50,739 nucleotides of DNA from Nocardia carnea NBRC 14403 (GCF_000308515.1 NZ_BAFV01000034.1:1-50739), one strand, 5' to 3'; shown: positions 23,760 to 33,079, numbered from the stretch's first letter. A program made the numbers and translations. The notes: generated by a model from the sequence alone, not told the origin.

Positions 23760-25469
23760 CGCGGGATCGGTGACGGGAGTGATCGGCAACCGCAACGCGC
23801 CCGGCGCCGATTCCGGTACCACCGGTGCTTTCGGTGCCACCGGCGCAATCCGGCGATACCCGTCGCCCGGCGCCGGCCGGGTGTCCTGCTCGCCCTTGTT
23901 CGGCCAGTACGCGGCGGCCCGCTCGGCCTGTGCGGTAATGGTCAGTGACGGGTTCACCCCGAGGTTCGCCGAAACCGCCGCACCGTCGACCACACTCAGT
24001 GTCGGATACCCGAAAACCCGGTGGTAGGCATCTATCACCCCGGCCTCCCGGTCCGCGCCGATAGCGGCGCCGCCGAGGAAATGCGCGGTGAGCGGGATAT
24101 TGAACACCTCGCCCCAGGTTCCGCCCGCGGTTCCGCCGATCTGTTCGGCCACCCGCCGGGTCGCCTCGTTACCGGCGGGAATCCACGTGGGGTTCGGTTG
24201 CCCGTGCCCTTGCCGGCTGGTCAGTTTCCGCCCGAACAGACCGCGCTTGGTGTAGGTGGTGATGGAGTTGTCCAGATGTTGCATCACCAGCGAGATGATG
24301 GTGCGTTCACTCCAGTTGCGGACGCTGAGGAAACTGATCAGCAGCAGCGGGTGCCGCAGCGCGGTCCCCAGGAACCGCAGCCACCGCGGGATACGGCCGC
24401 CGCCGTCGACCATCAGTGTCTGCAACAGCCCCATCGCATTCGAACCCTTCCCGTAGCGCACGGGTTCGATATGGGTGTCGGGGGTCGGATGGATCGACGA
24501 GGTGATCGCGACGCCCCGGGTGAAATCCTGGCCGGGTGCGAGCTTCTTGGTGGCGGCGCCGACGATGGATTCGGAGTTGGTGCGGGTGAGCAGGCCGAGC
24601 CGGTCGGAGATTTCGGGCAGGATCCGGCGGTCACGCATATCGTGCAGCAGCCGCTGGGTGCCCAGGGTGCCGGCGGCGACCACGACCTGCCGCGCGGTGT
24701 AAGTGGTGCGCTGTTTACGAATCCACGCGCCGGTGCGTTCCGCGGCGACGACCCAGCTCCCGTCGGCCTGCGGCCGCAATTCGGTGACCGTGGTCATCGG
24801 CACGACCTGCGCCCCCGCCTGTTCGGCGAGATACAGATAGTTCTTGACCAGAGTGTTCTTCGCGCCGTACTTGCAGCCGACCATGCAGTCGCCGCATTCG
24901 ATACAGCCCGTGCGGGCCGGGCCTACGCCACCGAAGTAGGGGTCGTCGACTGTTTCGCCCGGTTCGCCGAAGAATACCCCGACCGGTGTCTGGACGAAGG
25001 TGTCACCGACGCCCATATCCTCGGCGACCTGACGGAAGACCTCGTCCGCCGGGGTCATATGCGGATTCTGCACCACGCCCAGCATGCGTTTCGCCTGCTC
25101 GTAATACGGCGTGAGCTCGGCGCGCCAGTCGGTGATATCGCGCCACTGCGCGTCCTGGAAGAACGGCTCCGGCGGAACATAGAGCGTGTTGGCGTAGTTC
25201 AGGGAGCCGCCACCGACTCCGGCGCCGCCGAGGATGAGTACATTGCGCAGCGGATGGATGCGCTGGATTCCGTAGCAGCCCAGTTTCGGTGCCCACAGGA
25301 ATTTGCGCAGGTCCCAGCTGGTCTTCGGCAGCTCGTCGTCGGGATAGCGGCGGCCCGCCTCGAGTACGCCGACGGTGTAGCCCTTTTCCACCAGTCGCAG
25401 CGCGGTGACACTGCCACCGAAGCCGGACCCGACGACGAGTACATCGAAATCCGTGGTCGCCTCGGACAT
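23751..25469 (-). CDS. choD: ChoD-type cholesterol oxidase (GMC oxidoreductase)
   Basis: A 572-residue FAD enzyme. N-terminal Rossmann motif DVLVVGSGFGGSVTALRL (residues 8-25), GGAGVGGGSLNYAN loop, a Cys-rich segment CIECGDCMVGCKYGAKNTL at about 188-206, AAGTLGTQRLLH, and the C-terminal active-site region PLTAHFLGGAAIGADRE, with NLGVNPSLTITAQAERAAAYW. Length and pattern match ChoD (Rv3409c) of Mycobacterium tuberculosis. The name refers to 3-hydroxysteroid oxidation; in mycobacteria the true substrate has been debated. The ATG at 25469 follows AAGGAG. A TetR gene is divergent, with an inverted repeat between the two. Confidence 0.88.
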   Translation of the reverse strand: MSEATTDFDVLVVGSGFGGSVTALRLVEKGYTVGVLEAGRRYPDDELPKTSWDLRKFLWAPKLGCYGIQRIHPLRNVLILGGAGVGGGSLNYANTLYVPPEPFFQDAQWRDITDWRAELTPYYEQAKRMLGVVQNPHMTPADEVFRQVAEDMGVGDTFVQTPVGVFFGEPGETVDDPYFGGVGPARTGCIECGDCMVGCKYGAKNTLVKNYLYLAEQAGAQVVPMTTVTELRPQADGSWVVAAERTGAWIRKQRTTYTARQVVVAAGTLGTQRLLHDMRDRRILPEISDRLGLLTRTNSESIVGAATKKLAPGQDFTRGVAITSSIHPTPDTHIEPVRYGKGSNAMGLLQTLMVDGGGRIPRWLRFLGTALRHPLLLISFLSVRNWSERTIISLVMQHLDNSITTYTKRGLFGRKLTSRQGHGQPNPTWIPAGNEATRRVAEQIGGTAGGTWGEVFNIPLTAHFLGGAAIGADREAGVIDAYHRVFGYPTLSVVDGAAVSANLGVNPSLTITAQAERAAAYWPNKGEQDTRPAPGDGYRRIAPVAPKAPVVPESAPGALRLPITPVTDPAAG

Positions 25470-25515
25470 GGACTACTCCTTGCTTCGGAAAGGTCAGCAG
25501 TGACTGGCGGTAACA

Positions 25516-25554
25516 TTAACACAATGGTCAGGGAGCGCTGATCACTTTTGTTGA
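25516..25554. promoter_or_regulatory. Candidate operator between choD and TetR
   Basis: Inverted repeat of TTAACACAATGGTCAG (25516-25531) and CTGATCACTTTTGTTGA (25538-25554), imperfect and needing one base gap. It is AT-rich and overlaps the likely promoters of both divergent genes, so it is a candidate operator of the TetR protein. Confidence 0.45.
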
Positions 25555-25568
25555 CACCGCTCTCCGAA

Positions 25569-26276
25569 ATGATCAGGCTGGTGCAGGTGACCACCCCACG
25601 TGCCCGGGCTCGCGCCCAGACCATGTCGGATATCTTGCGCATCGCGCGCGAACATCTTGCCACCGGCGGCGCCTCGGCCCTGTCCTTGCGCGCCGTGGCC
25701 CGCGATCTCGGAGTGGTCTCCTCGGCGGTATACCGCTACGTCCGCAGCCGCGACGAACTGCTGACCCTGCTCGTGGTCGACGGCTACGACGCCCTCGGCG
25801 ACGCCGTCGACGCCGCGCTCGCCGATACCGGCGACGACCCCGTCGAACGCCTGCGGATCACTGCGCGCGCCGTCCGCGCCTGGGCACTGGCCGAACCGGC
25901 GTGGTACGGGCTGCTGTTCGGCACCCCGGTTCCCGGCTACACCGCACCGGCCGACCGCACGATCATCCCCGGAACGCGGGTGATCCTCACCTTGGTGCGG
26001 ATCATCGCGGACGCCCACGCCCGGCAGCTGCTGACCCGCCCGGCCGTGGACCCGCCCGTCTCGACCGCCCTGGCCCGCGATTTCACCCGGATCCGTGACG
26101 AGTTCGGCATGGAACTACCCGACTGGGCACTAGCCCGCGCGCTCACTGTCTGGTGCACTCTGTTCGGGGCGGTGAGTTTCGACGTGTTCGATATGTACGG
26201 CGGCGATACCTTCACCGACCGGGGACAGGTGTTCGACCTCCATATCGCGGCTCTGGAATCACTGCTCGGCGCCTGA
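25569..26276 (+). CDS. TetR-family regulator
   Basis: A protein of about 235 residues. HTH at about 15-65: MSDILRIAREHLATGGASALSLRAVARDLGVVSSAVYRYVRSRDEL. The C-terminal domain contains WYGLLFGTPVPGYTAP, of the type found in TetR proteins with a WHG or TetR_C_33 domain. The start at ATG 25569 is used; GTG 25587 (VTTPRARARAQ) is an alternative and neither has a strong ribosome binding site. It is divergent from choD, a similar arrangement to the Rv3405c-Rv3409c region of M. tuberculosis, and is a plausible choD repressor. It converges with the AI-2E-type transporter gene with 23 bp between. Confidence 0.88.
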   Translation: MIRLVQVTTPRARARAQTMSDILRIAREHLATGGASALSLRAVARDLGVVSSAVYRYVRSRDELLTLLVVDGYDALGDAVDAALADTGDDPVERLRITARAVRAWALAEPAWYGLLFGTPVPGYTAPADRTIIPGTRVILTLVRIIADAHARQLLTRPAVDPPVSTALARDFTRIRDEFGMELPDWALARALTVWCTLFGAVSFDVFDMYGGDTFTDRGQVFDLHIAALESLLGA

Positions 26277-26299
26277 ACCGCCTACCCCTCCTGAAGTGT

Positions 26300-27490
26300 C
26301 TAGGTCTTCTCGGCGGCGCCGGCATCCTCGGCCGGCACCGGCTCTTCGGATACTTCGGTCCCCTCACCGGACCGGGCCACCTTCACATCGACCTGTTCGC
26401 TGATATAGCGGATGACCACCGCCACCACGGCAACCACCGGAACCGCCAGGAATGCCCCGGTAATCCCGTACAGGGTGCCGCCCCCGGTAACGGCCAGCAG
26501 AACGACGACCGCATGCAATTTCATGGTCCGGCTCTGCAGTACCGGTTGCAGCACATTGCCCTCGAGCTGCTGCACCGCGATGATGATCACCAGCACGATC
26601 AACGCCGTGGTGAATCCGTTGCCCACCAGCGCCACCAGCACCGCGAGCGCGCCCGCGACGAACGCACCCACCATCGGGATGAATCCGCCGAGGAAGGTCA
26701 GCGCGGTCAGCACACCCCACAGCGGCACCCCGAGGATCACCAGGCCGAGGCCGATGAAGAAGGCGTCGATAAAGCTGACCACTGCCTGTGTACGGATGAA
26801 CCCACCGAGTACCTGCCATACCCGCACCAGCACTTCCTCGAAATGCTGCCCGCTGCGACCGCCGAGGAACTTGTGCAGCCACGGCAGGAGTTTGGGCCCG
26901 TCCTTGATGAAGAAGAACGAGAGAATCAGTACGAGGAAGATGGTGACCAGCACCGAGGTCGCGGTGCTGACCCCGGTGAACACTCCGGAGGCGATCTGTT
27001 CGGCACTGGACTGCACCCGCTCGACGACCGCGTCGACCGCCGAATCCAGCTGTTCGTCGCGGATGTTCAGCGGCGGCCCCTGCAGCCAATCCCGGACGGT
27101 GTTGATACCGCCGGTGGCCTTGTCGGAGAGTTCGGGCATCTGATCGACCACCGACGGCACGATCAGTGCGATCCCGCCCGCGAGCACCCCGATGAACCCC
27201 ACCAGAGTCACCGATGCCGCGGCCGCCGGCGGTAGACCGACCCGCATCAGCAGTCCGGTCGGCGGCCACAGCACGGTGGCGATCACGATCGCCAGCAGCA
27301 CCGGTAACAGCACCACCCACAGTTTCGACGCGAGGAACCCGAGCACCCAGGCCCCGGCCGCGATCGCCACGATGCACAACGCCCATTTCGCCAGCCACAG
27401 CACCCCGGAACCGATCACGTCCCCCCGGTCCAGCCGGGTGCCGGCGGACGTGCCGGTGCTGTCGTCGCGGATTTCTTTCTCCCCGTTCAC
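26300..27490 (-). CDS. AI-2E/PerM-family membrane transporter
   Basis: A 396-residue polytopic membrane protein with about eight hydrophobic segments. Family stretches are LWVVLLPVLLAIVIATVLWPP, FIGVLAGGIALIVPSVV, the central ILSFFFIKDG, SFIDAFFIGLGLVILGVPL and FLGGFIPMVGAFVAGALAVLVAL. The PerM/AI-2E group exports small molecules or sodium; substrate is uncertain. GTG at 27490 is the start used, with a hydrophilic N-terminus of about 30 residues before the first helix. No partner gene lies beside it: it converges with TetR and is tandem to the GH1 gene 67 bp upstream. Confidence 0.88.
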   Translation of the reverse strand: MNGEKEIRDDSTGTSAGTRLDRGDVIGSGVLWLAKWALCIVAIAAGAWVLGFLASKLWVVLLPVLLAIVIATVLWPPTGLLMRVGLPPAAAASVTLVGFIGVLAGGIALIVPSVVDQMPELSDKATGGINTVRDWLQGPPLNIRDEQLDSAVDAVVERVQSSAEQIASGVFTGVSTATSVLVTIFLVLILSFFFIKDGPKLLPWLHKFLGGRSGQHFEEVLVRVWQVLGGFIRTQAVVSFIDAFFIGLGLVILGVPLWGVLTALTFLGGFIPMVGAFVAGALAVLVALVGNGFTTALIVLVIIIAVQQLEGNVLQPVLQSRTMKLHAVVVLLAVTGGGTLYGITGAFLAVPVVAVVAVVIRYISEQVDVKVARSGEGTEVSEEPVPAEDAGAAEKT

Positions 27491-27557
27491 TCGGCCAGTC
27501 TCGCACGACCGGCCGGTCCGGGCAGTACACCACCTCCGCGGCGCGGTGGACTCCGGG

Positions 27558-28883
27558 TCAGCGCGGCACGGTCACCTGATCGGCGCAACTGGACACCCCG
27601 TCCACGATCGAGCAGACCGCCGGAGCCCGGGTCGGCCGGTAGTCGCCGGGCACACCGCCCTGCCGGGTGACCGCGGTGTAGGCGGCGACCGCGTCGGTGG
27701 GGCGGCGGGTGAGTGCCGGATCGCCGAGGACATCGACGGTATAGAGCCCGAACCGCGGGGTATAGGAACCCCACTCGTAGTTGTCGGTGAGGCTCCAGTA
27801 GTTGTACCCCATCAAGTTCATCCCGTCGGCGGCCGCACGTTGCAGCCAGTAGACGGTGTCGCGGAGTAGGTCCGCCCGGGTGTAACCGTCGGCGCGGGGC
27901 CTGCCGTTCTCGGTCGGCATACCGTTCTCCACAATGTAGAGCGGTTTACCGGGGAACCGTCGCGCGTAATGGTCGAGCGCGTAGTAGATGCCCTCGGCCT
28001 GCAGCGACAGCGTCCACAGTTTCCCGGGATCCGGGAACTGGGTGAGCACGCTGTGCGGTGAGAACCCGTAGTAGTAGTCGATCCCGATGTAGTCGAGCCG
28101 CCCGCCGATCCGGTCCACGAACGCACCGTTGATCACGTCGTCGGCGGCCGGGATGTAGGCGACATTGCTGCTGACCATCGCCCCCGGTTGCACACGGTGG
28201 ATATGGTCGTAGGCGGCGTCGTGCGCGAGGGCCATCCGTTCCTGCATCACCGGGATATCACCGACGCCGATTCCGCCGTACCGCACCTCGTTCATGAGAT
28301 AGGCCGCGGGTTCGTTGAAGGTGATCCACAGTGGGTCGGTCGCCGCATACCGGTCGACGACGGTCCGGGCGTTGGCCAGCCAGTCGTCGACCATGCCCGC
28401 GCGCCGCCAGCCGCCGCGCTCGGCCTGCCAGCCCGGATACACCCAGTGATCGAGGGTGAGCATCGGCCGCATACCCGCCGCGCGAATGGCGCCGACGACC
28501 TCGTCGTAGAACGAGAACCCGGCTTCGTCCCATTGGCCCGGCCGCGGTTGTACCCGGGCCCATTCGATCCCGATCCGGTACACCCGCACACCCAATTGCG
28601 CTGCCAGCGCGATATCGGAACGGAACCGCGAGTAGAAATCGACGGAATCGTGGTAAGGGTCTTCGGTTTTCCCGGCAGCGATATAGCGTGTCCAGTTGCT
28701 GTCCGGTGCATGCCCCTCGGACTGGAACCCCGACGATGCGACGCCCCACAGGAATTCGGACCCCAGCGGGGCGACCTCCAGTGAGGGAGCGGGGCGCGCG
28801 GCCACCGGTCCCGTACCCAGTGTGAGTGCTCCGGCGGCCAGTGCCCCGGTGGTCAGAAAACGGCGACGGTTCCACGGCCCCAT
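27558..28883 (-). CDS. Secreted family 1 glycoside hydrolase (beta-glucosidase-like)
   Basis: A 441-residue protein with a Tat signal: NRRRFLTTGALAAGAL at residues 5-20, cleaved near VAARP. The catalytic domain shows FLWGVASSGFQSEGH, RIGIEWARVQP, the acid/base TFNEP with E191, and the nucleophile IVENGMP with E319. The pair of glutamates spaced about 128 residues apart matches a retaining GH1 or related clan GH-A enzyme. ATG 28883 has a GAGGAGG ribosome binding site 8 bases upstream. The substrate (a beta-glucoside or similar) is not known; Tat export suggests action outside the cell. Confidence 0.85.
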   Translation of the reverse strand: MGPWNRRRFLTTGALAAGALTLGTGPVAARPAPSLEVAPLGSEFLWGVASSGFQSEGHAPDSNWTRYIAAGKTEDPYHDSVDFYSRFRSDIALAAQLGVRVYRIGIEWARVQPRPGQWDEAGFSFYDEVVGAIRAAGMRPMLTLDHWVYPGWQAERGGWRRAGMVDDWLANARTVVDRYAATDPLWITFNEPAAYLMNEVRYGGIGVGDIPVMQERMALAHDAAYDHIHRVQPGAMVSSNVAYIPAADDVINGAFVDRIGGRLDYIGIDYYYGFSPHSVLTQFPDPGKLWTLSLQAEGIYYALDHYARRFPGKPLYIVENGMPTENGRPRADGYTRADLLRDTVYWLQRAAADGMNLMGYNYWSLTDNYEWGSYTPRFGLYTVDVLGDPALTRRPTDAVAAYTAVTRQGGVPGDYRPTRAPAVCSIVDGVSSCADQVTVPR

Positions 28884-28987
28884 CGAATCGGCCTCCTCTT
28901 CTGCATCCCGCCGGTTGCCGGCCCCGACGCAACAGCCTAACGGTCGGCGCCGACCAGAATCCGGTGTTCCGTGAACAGGTCCAGTCA

Positions 28988-29031
28988 GTGACATAGTTGG
29001 ATACGCAGATATGCGCATCCAACTATGTCAC
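28988..29031. repeat. 44-bp inverted repeat, REP-like element
   Basis: Arms GTGACATAGTTGGATACGCA (28988-29007) and TGCGCATCCAACTATGTCAC (29012-29031) with a 4-base loop GATA; only one of 20 pairs mismatches. It lies 92 bp after the mqo stop and 105 bp before the GH1 start. An 18-bp piece (29002-29019) recurs at 41798-41815 with 16 identities. It is too AT-rich to be a typical terminator of this genome. Function is unknown; operator, REP-like element or terminator are possible. Confidence 0.6.
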
Positions 29032-29122
29032 CGGTTGATCGACCGGTCCGTTCATTCGACAACACTCATATCCAACACAGACAATGAGGCAGGGGAGTGG
29101 TCCGTCCTCATGAAACTCGAAC

Positions 29123-30550
29123 TCACGCATCGGGAAATATGGTGCGTAGCGCGGGTTGCCATCGCGCGGTGTACTCCGGAAAGCAGCGCCCCAGTAGTTC
29201 CCGCATGATCGCCGGAGCCGTGGACGCGCCCGGCGAAGCCCCGAGCAGGCCGGCGATCGTGCCGTCCGCGCCGGCGACGAGCTCCGTACCGAACGTCAGA
29301 ATCCCGACCTTGCGCCGATCCGGTACGACGAGCTGGGCACGCTGCCCGGCCTGTATCGGATACCAGTCCGCGGGGTCCGCCTCGGGATAGAAGCGCCGCA
29401 GCTGCGCGAACTTCCGGCGCCGAGTGGCGACCAGCTGTCCGGCGAGGTACCGGACCAGCCCCGTGTTCTGGAGGCCCGCGGCGACCAGTACGGGAAGATT
29501 CGCCCAGCGCAGTGTCGCGAATAGCTCGGTCGGGCGGCCGTGTTTGAGCAGCCGGGTACTGAACGTGGCGTAGGGCCCGAACAGCAGCGCTTCCCGACCT
29601 TCGACGAACCGTTTGTCCAAATGCGGCACCGACATCGGGGGAGCGCCGAAGGCTGCCCGGCCGTACACCTTGGCGTCGTGACGGCCGACGACGTCGGGGC
29701 GGTCGGTGCGCAGGAACTGGGCGCCGAACGGGAAAACGGCATAGCCGCGAACTTCCGGGATACGGGCCTTTTGTAGTAGCCGGAGGGTTTGCCCGCCGGC
29801 GCCGACGAAGACGAACCGCGCTCGTATCACCCGACGCGCGCCGGTATTCCGGTCGCGCACCACGAGCCGCCAGATTCCGTCGGCGTCCCGCCGCAAACCG
29901 GTTACCTGGTGGCCGAGCAGCACCTGTGCCCCGTTGCCGGTCGTCACCTCGGTGAGTGCCGTGGTCAAGGCGCCGAAATCGATATCGGTGCCGGCTCGAT
30001 GTCGCGTAGCGGCCAGAGGTTCGCCTCGTTTACGCCCGGCCGTGATCAGTGGCGCCCATTCGGCGATGGTGGTGGGGTCCTCGCTGTACTCCATGCCGGA
30101 GAACAGCGGCAGTGACCGCAGTGTTTCGTAACGTTGCCGCAGATAGGCGATATCGCGTTCACCGAAGGCGACGGTCATATGCGGGGCTGGGTTGAGGAAC
30201 GAGGCCGGACGGGGCAGGGAGCCATCGTCCAGCAGTGCCTCCCAGAATTGCCGCGAGAGATGGAACAGCCGGGCGATACCCGCGGGTTTCTCCGGGTCGT
30301 CGGGATCGGGCATATAGTTCGGTTCGCACAGTCCCGAATGGCCGGTGCCGGCATTGTTCCAGGGGCCGGAACTCTCCCCGGCGAGCTCATCGAGGCGTTC
30401 GATCAGCACAGTCGACCAATCCGGTTCGAGTTTCGCCAGGATCGCGCCGAGTGTGGCGGACATGATGCCGCCACCGATCAATGCCACGTCGAGCACATCT
30501 GTCGTTGTTTGCGCCGTTTCCGGGGTGCCGCCTGATCTGCGGAGTTTCAT
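29123..30550 (-). CDS. mqo: Malate:quinone oxidoreductase
   Basis: A 475-residue FAD enzyme that oxidises malate to oxaloacetate and passes electrons to quinone in the membrane. FAD-binding DVALIGGGIMSATLGAIL is at residues 19-37, followed by LEPDWSTVLIERLDELAGESSGPWNNAGTGHSGLCEPNYMP, the family's best-conserved stretch, then AATRHRAGTDIDFGALT and LLGASPGASTAPAIM at the C-terminus. Length fits the family (about 490). The start ATG 30550 has AGGAGG 8 bases upstream, so it is secure. The LysR gene is divergent, 90 bp away, and may regulate it. A 44-bp inverted repeat follows its 3' end. Confidence 0.93.
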   Translation of the reverse strand: MKLRRSGGTPETAQTTTDVLDVALIGGGIMSATLGAILAKLEPDWSTVLIERLDELAGESSGPWNNAGTGHSGLCEPNYMPDPDDPEKPAGIARLFHLSRQFWEALLDDGSLPRPASFLNPAPHMTVAFGERDIAYLRQRYETLRSLPLFSGMEYSEDPTTIAEWAPLITAGRKRGEPLAATRHRAGTDIDFGALTTALTEVTTGNGAQVLLGHQVTGLRRDADGIWRLVVRDRNTGARRVIRARFVFVGAGGQTLRLLQKARIPEVRGYAVFPFGAQFLRTDRPDVVGRHDAKVYGRAAFGAPPMSVPHLDKRFVEGREALLFGPYATFSTRLLKHGRPTELFATLRWANLPVLVAAGLQNTGLVRYLAGQLVATRRRKFAQLRRFYPEADPADWYPIQAGQRAQLVVPDRRKVGILTFGTELVAGADGTIAGLLGASPGASTAPAIMRELLGRCFPEYTARWQPALRTIFPDA

Positions 30551-30640
30551 GATTTTGCCTCCTGTAGGGCTGGTGCAGATATCGTCGCGCCACCGAAAGT
30601 GATCCGTCTACGCCCAGTAATGCGCGAATATAATCCAAAT

Positions 30641-31588
30641 ATGGATGAATCGATGTCACCGCAGGTGGAGGAGCTGGTTCCGTTGCTGGCCGCGTTCACC
30701 ACCGCCGCGAACGAGGGCCATATCACCCGGGCCGCACAGCGGTTGGGTGTTCCGCAGTCCTCTTTGAGCCGGCGTCTGAAAGCGGTGGAGCGGTCGGTCG
30801 GTGTGCCGCTTTTCCAGCCGGCGGGTCGCGGTATCGCACTCACCACCGCGGGTCGCGAACTGTTCGCCCGCACCCGGGATCTGGCCGGCGTCCTGGACGA
30901 TGCGGTCGCGGTGGTGCGCAGTCACGCCGACCCCGACAGCGGCCTGGTCCGCTTCGGATTCCCGCTCACCCTCGGTCCGGTGAGCATCCCGTCGCTGCTG
31001 GCTGATTTCCACAGCAGCGCGCCACGAATTCGGCTGCATCTCGTCCAAGCCCACGGTGAGGCCTTGGCAGAGATGGTCCGCGACGGCAGGCTGGACCTCG
31101 CGGTGATGATCCCCGCTCCCGCGGACCTGCCTGCGATCCCCCTGGGTCACCAGCGCATCCACCTCTATGTTGCGCGCGATCACCGGCTGGCGGGGCAGGA
31201 GACCGCCGAACTCTCCGACCTCGCCGGAGAGTCGTTCATTGCGAACCCGCCTACTTACCACTTGCGGCATCTGCTCGATTCGCACTGCGCCGCAGTAGGG
31301 TTCACCCCGAAAGTGGTCTTCGAGATCACCGAATTCGACACCCTGCGCGCGCTCGTCGCCCGGAATCTCGGTATCGCGTTACTTCCCGAAGCCGAAACGC
31401 CGCATCCAGACCTGCACCGAATCGCGTTGAGCACCCCGGTCGAGCGAAGTATCGGCCTGGTTTCCGGAAACCACCGCCCCACCCCGGCTGTGGCTCGTCT
31501 CCGCGAGTTCGTTGCCCGCCACGCGTCCGCTGGTGAACGTCGAAATCGAACTCTCTGTCGCCAACATGGACTGGGAAGACTTCAGTGA
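30641..31588 (+). CDS. LysR-family transcriptional regulator
   Basis: About 315 residues. N-terminal HTH: LLAAFTTAANEGHITRAAQRLGVPQSSLSRRLKAVERSVGVPLFQ, then the hinge and effector-binding domain (DSGLVRFGFPLTLGPVSIPSLLADF, LDLAVMIPAPADLPAIPLG, FDTLRALVARNLGIALLPEAE). This is the typical layout of a regulator that responds to a small metabolite. ATG 30641 is chosen; an earlier in-frame start at 30599 would add a poor leader. It is divergent from mqo, so control of malate oxidation is plausible but unproven, and it converges with the amidase gene. Confidence 0.9.
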   Translation: MDESMSPQVEELVPLLAAFTTAANEGHITRAAQRLGVPQSSLSRRLKAVERSVGVPLFQPAGRGIALTTAGRELFARTRDLAGVLDDAVAVVRSHADPDSGLVRFGFPLTLGPVSIPSLLADFHSSAPRIRLHLVQAHGEALAEMVRDGRLDLAVMIPAPADLPAIPLGHQRIHLYVARDHRLAGQETAELSDLAGESFIANPPTYHLRHLLDSHCAAVGFTPKVVFEITEFDTLRALVARNLGIALLPEAETPHPDLHRIALSTPVERSIGLVSGNHRPTPAVARLREFVARHASAGERRNRTLCRQHGLGRLQ

Positions 31589-31630
31589 GGGGGTCGATCC
31601 CGATGGCGTGCTCCGCGCCACCGCCGCGGA

Positions 31631-33079
31631 TTAGCCGAGCGAGAAGCCGCCGATCTTCTGCTCGAGCAGTTCGGCCAGTCGCAGTGGTGTGCGGTCCTCG
31701 AACATCGGCCCGATGAGCTGCACTCCCACCGGCAGCCCCGCGGCGGACCGTCCCGCGGGTATCGCGGTGGCGGGCAATCCGGGCATGGTGGCTACACCGG
31801 CCCAGACGAGCTGGTCGAAGTACGGGTACGCGACGCCGTCGATATCGAGGTGCCGGTCCTCCAGACCTCCGTTGTGGTTGTGCGGGAACGCGGGAGTGGG
31901 CGTGATGGGGCACACCACGGCATCGAATTCGGTGAACAGCTGCCGCCAGGCGTGGCGGTGGAGTTCGCGACGGTTGTTCGCCTCGACCCAGTCGCGGTGG
32001 CGCAACACCATGCCGCGTAGTCGCGCAGCATCGAGGCTCCGGTCGTCCGCGGCGAGGGCGGCGGCGTGGGTTTGTAGCTGTTCGTACAGGTCGGTGGGAA
32101 GGCTTGCGGCGGCGTTCGACATCATGAGCAGCATGTAGAGCGTCGCCGCTTCGGCTGGATCGGGCAGCAGCGGACTGTGCCGTTCGACGCGGGCACCCTC
32201 GTCGACGAGCGCGTCGGCGACCCGGTTCACGCCCGCCCGCACCGCCGATCCGGTGGGAATGAGCGGATGGTCCTCGACGATCAGGACCCGGAAGTCCGAT
32301 AGCCGCTCGTGCCGCGCGGGTGGTAGTGCGACGTCGTAGGCGTGGCCGTGGGTCAGCGGGTCCGGTCCGGCCATCACATCGAGTAGCAGGGTGAGGTCGC
32401 GGGCGGTGCGCGCCATCGGGCCGGCGACAGCGAGGTCGAGGTCGATCGGTACGGCCGGTGCGGGCGGCGCGACCATGCCGCGGGTCGGTGCCAGACCGAG
32501 TGTGGGTTTGTGCGCGTAGATACCGCAGAAATGTGCGGGGGTGCGTAGCGACCCGGCGAGGTCGGAGCCGATGGACAGCGCGCCGAATCCGGCCGCGAGG
32601 GCCGCGGCCGAACCGCCGGACGACCCACCCGATGTGCGGCCGTGATCCCACGGGTTGTTGGTGGTGCCGTAGATCTCGTTGTAGCTCTGGATATCTCGCA
32701 GCATCAACGGCACATTGGTTTTTCCGAGCAGCACCGCGCCGGCTGCTTTCAGCCGCGATACCTGTACGGCGTCCTCGGCAGGGAGATAGTCGCGCTGCGC
32801 CGGGATGCCCCAGGTTGTGGGAAGTCCGGCGATGTCGTAGCTCTCCTTGACCGTCACCGGGATACCGAGCAGCGGCCGGTCCTCGCCGCGGGCGCGTGCC
32901 TGGTCGGCGTCGCGTGCGGCGGCCCGTGCACGTTCGAAGTCCGGTACGCAGATCGCGTTGATCGCCTTGTCATCGCGCTCGATACGCGCGATCGCTTCGT
33001 CGGTCAGTTCCACCGATGTCACTACACCGGCACGTAAGGCGGCCGCGAGTTCTTCGGCCGACTGCAAGTTCCACTCCAT
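31631..33079 (-). CDS. Amidase (amidase-signature family)
   Basis: A 482-residue enzyme of the amidase-signature family, which hydrolyses amide bonds through a Ser-Ser-Lys triad. The Lys is in GIPVTVKESYDIAGLP at about residue 83, and the Gly/Ser-rich signature TSGGSSGGSAAALAAGFGALSIGSDLAGSLR at about 150-180 carries the two serines. The C-terminal part has LPVGVQLIGPMFEDRTPLRLAELLE, also typical. ATG 33079 begins EWNLQSAEELAAALRAG, the normal N-terminus, with no strong ribosome binding site. The substrate is unknown. Neighbours: convergent LysR and, upstream, 256 bp of apparently gene-free DNA before the transposon. Confidence 0.92.
   Translation of the reverse strand: MEWNLQSAEELAAALRAGVVTSVELTDEAIARIERDDKAINAICVPDFERARAAARDADQARARGEDRPLLGIPVTVKESYDIAGLPTTWGIPAQRDYLPAEDAVQVSRLKAAGAVLLGKTNVPLMLRDIQSYNEIYGTTNNPWDHGRTSGGSSGGSAAALAAGFGALSIGSDLAGSLRTPAHFCGIYAHKPTLGLAPTRGMVAPPAPAVPIDLDLAVAGPMARTARDLTLLLDVMAGPDPLTHGHAYDVALPPARHERLSDFRVLIVEDHPLIPTGSAVRAGVNRVADALVDEGARVERHSPLLPDPAEAATLYMLLMMSNAAASLPTDLYEQLQTHAAALAADDRSLDAARLRGMVLRHRDWVEANNRRELHRHAWRQLFTEFDAVVCPITPTPAFPHNHNGGLEDRHLDIDGVAYPYFDQLVWAGVATMPGLPATAIPAGRSAAGLPVGVQLIGPMFEDRTPLRLAELLEQKIGGFSLG

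Noticed and set aside
24021..25541. 506-codon plus-strand open frame over choD
   Set aside because: Antisense of choD, which has a clear GMC pattern and ribosome binding site; the frame has no family pattern.
26153..27235. 360-codon plus-strand open frame over the AI-2E-type transporter
   Set aside because: Rich in His/Gln/Asp from antisense of hydrophobic codons; the minus-strand transporter is clear.
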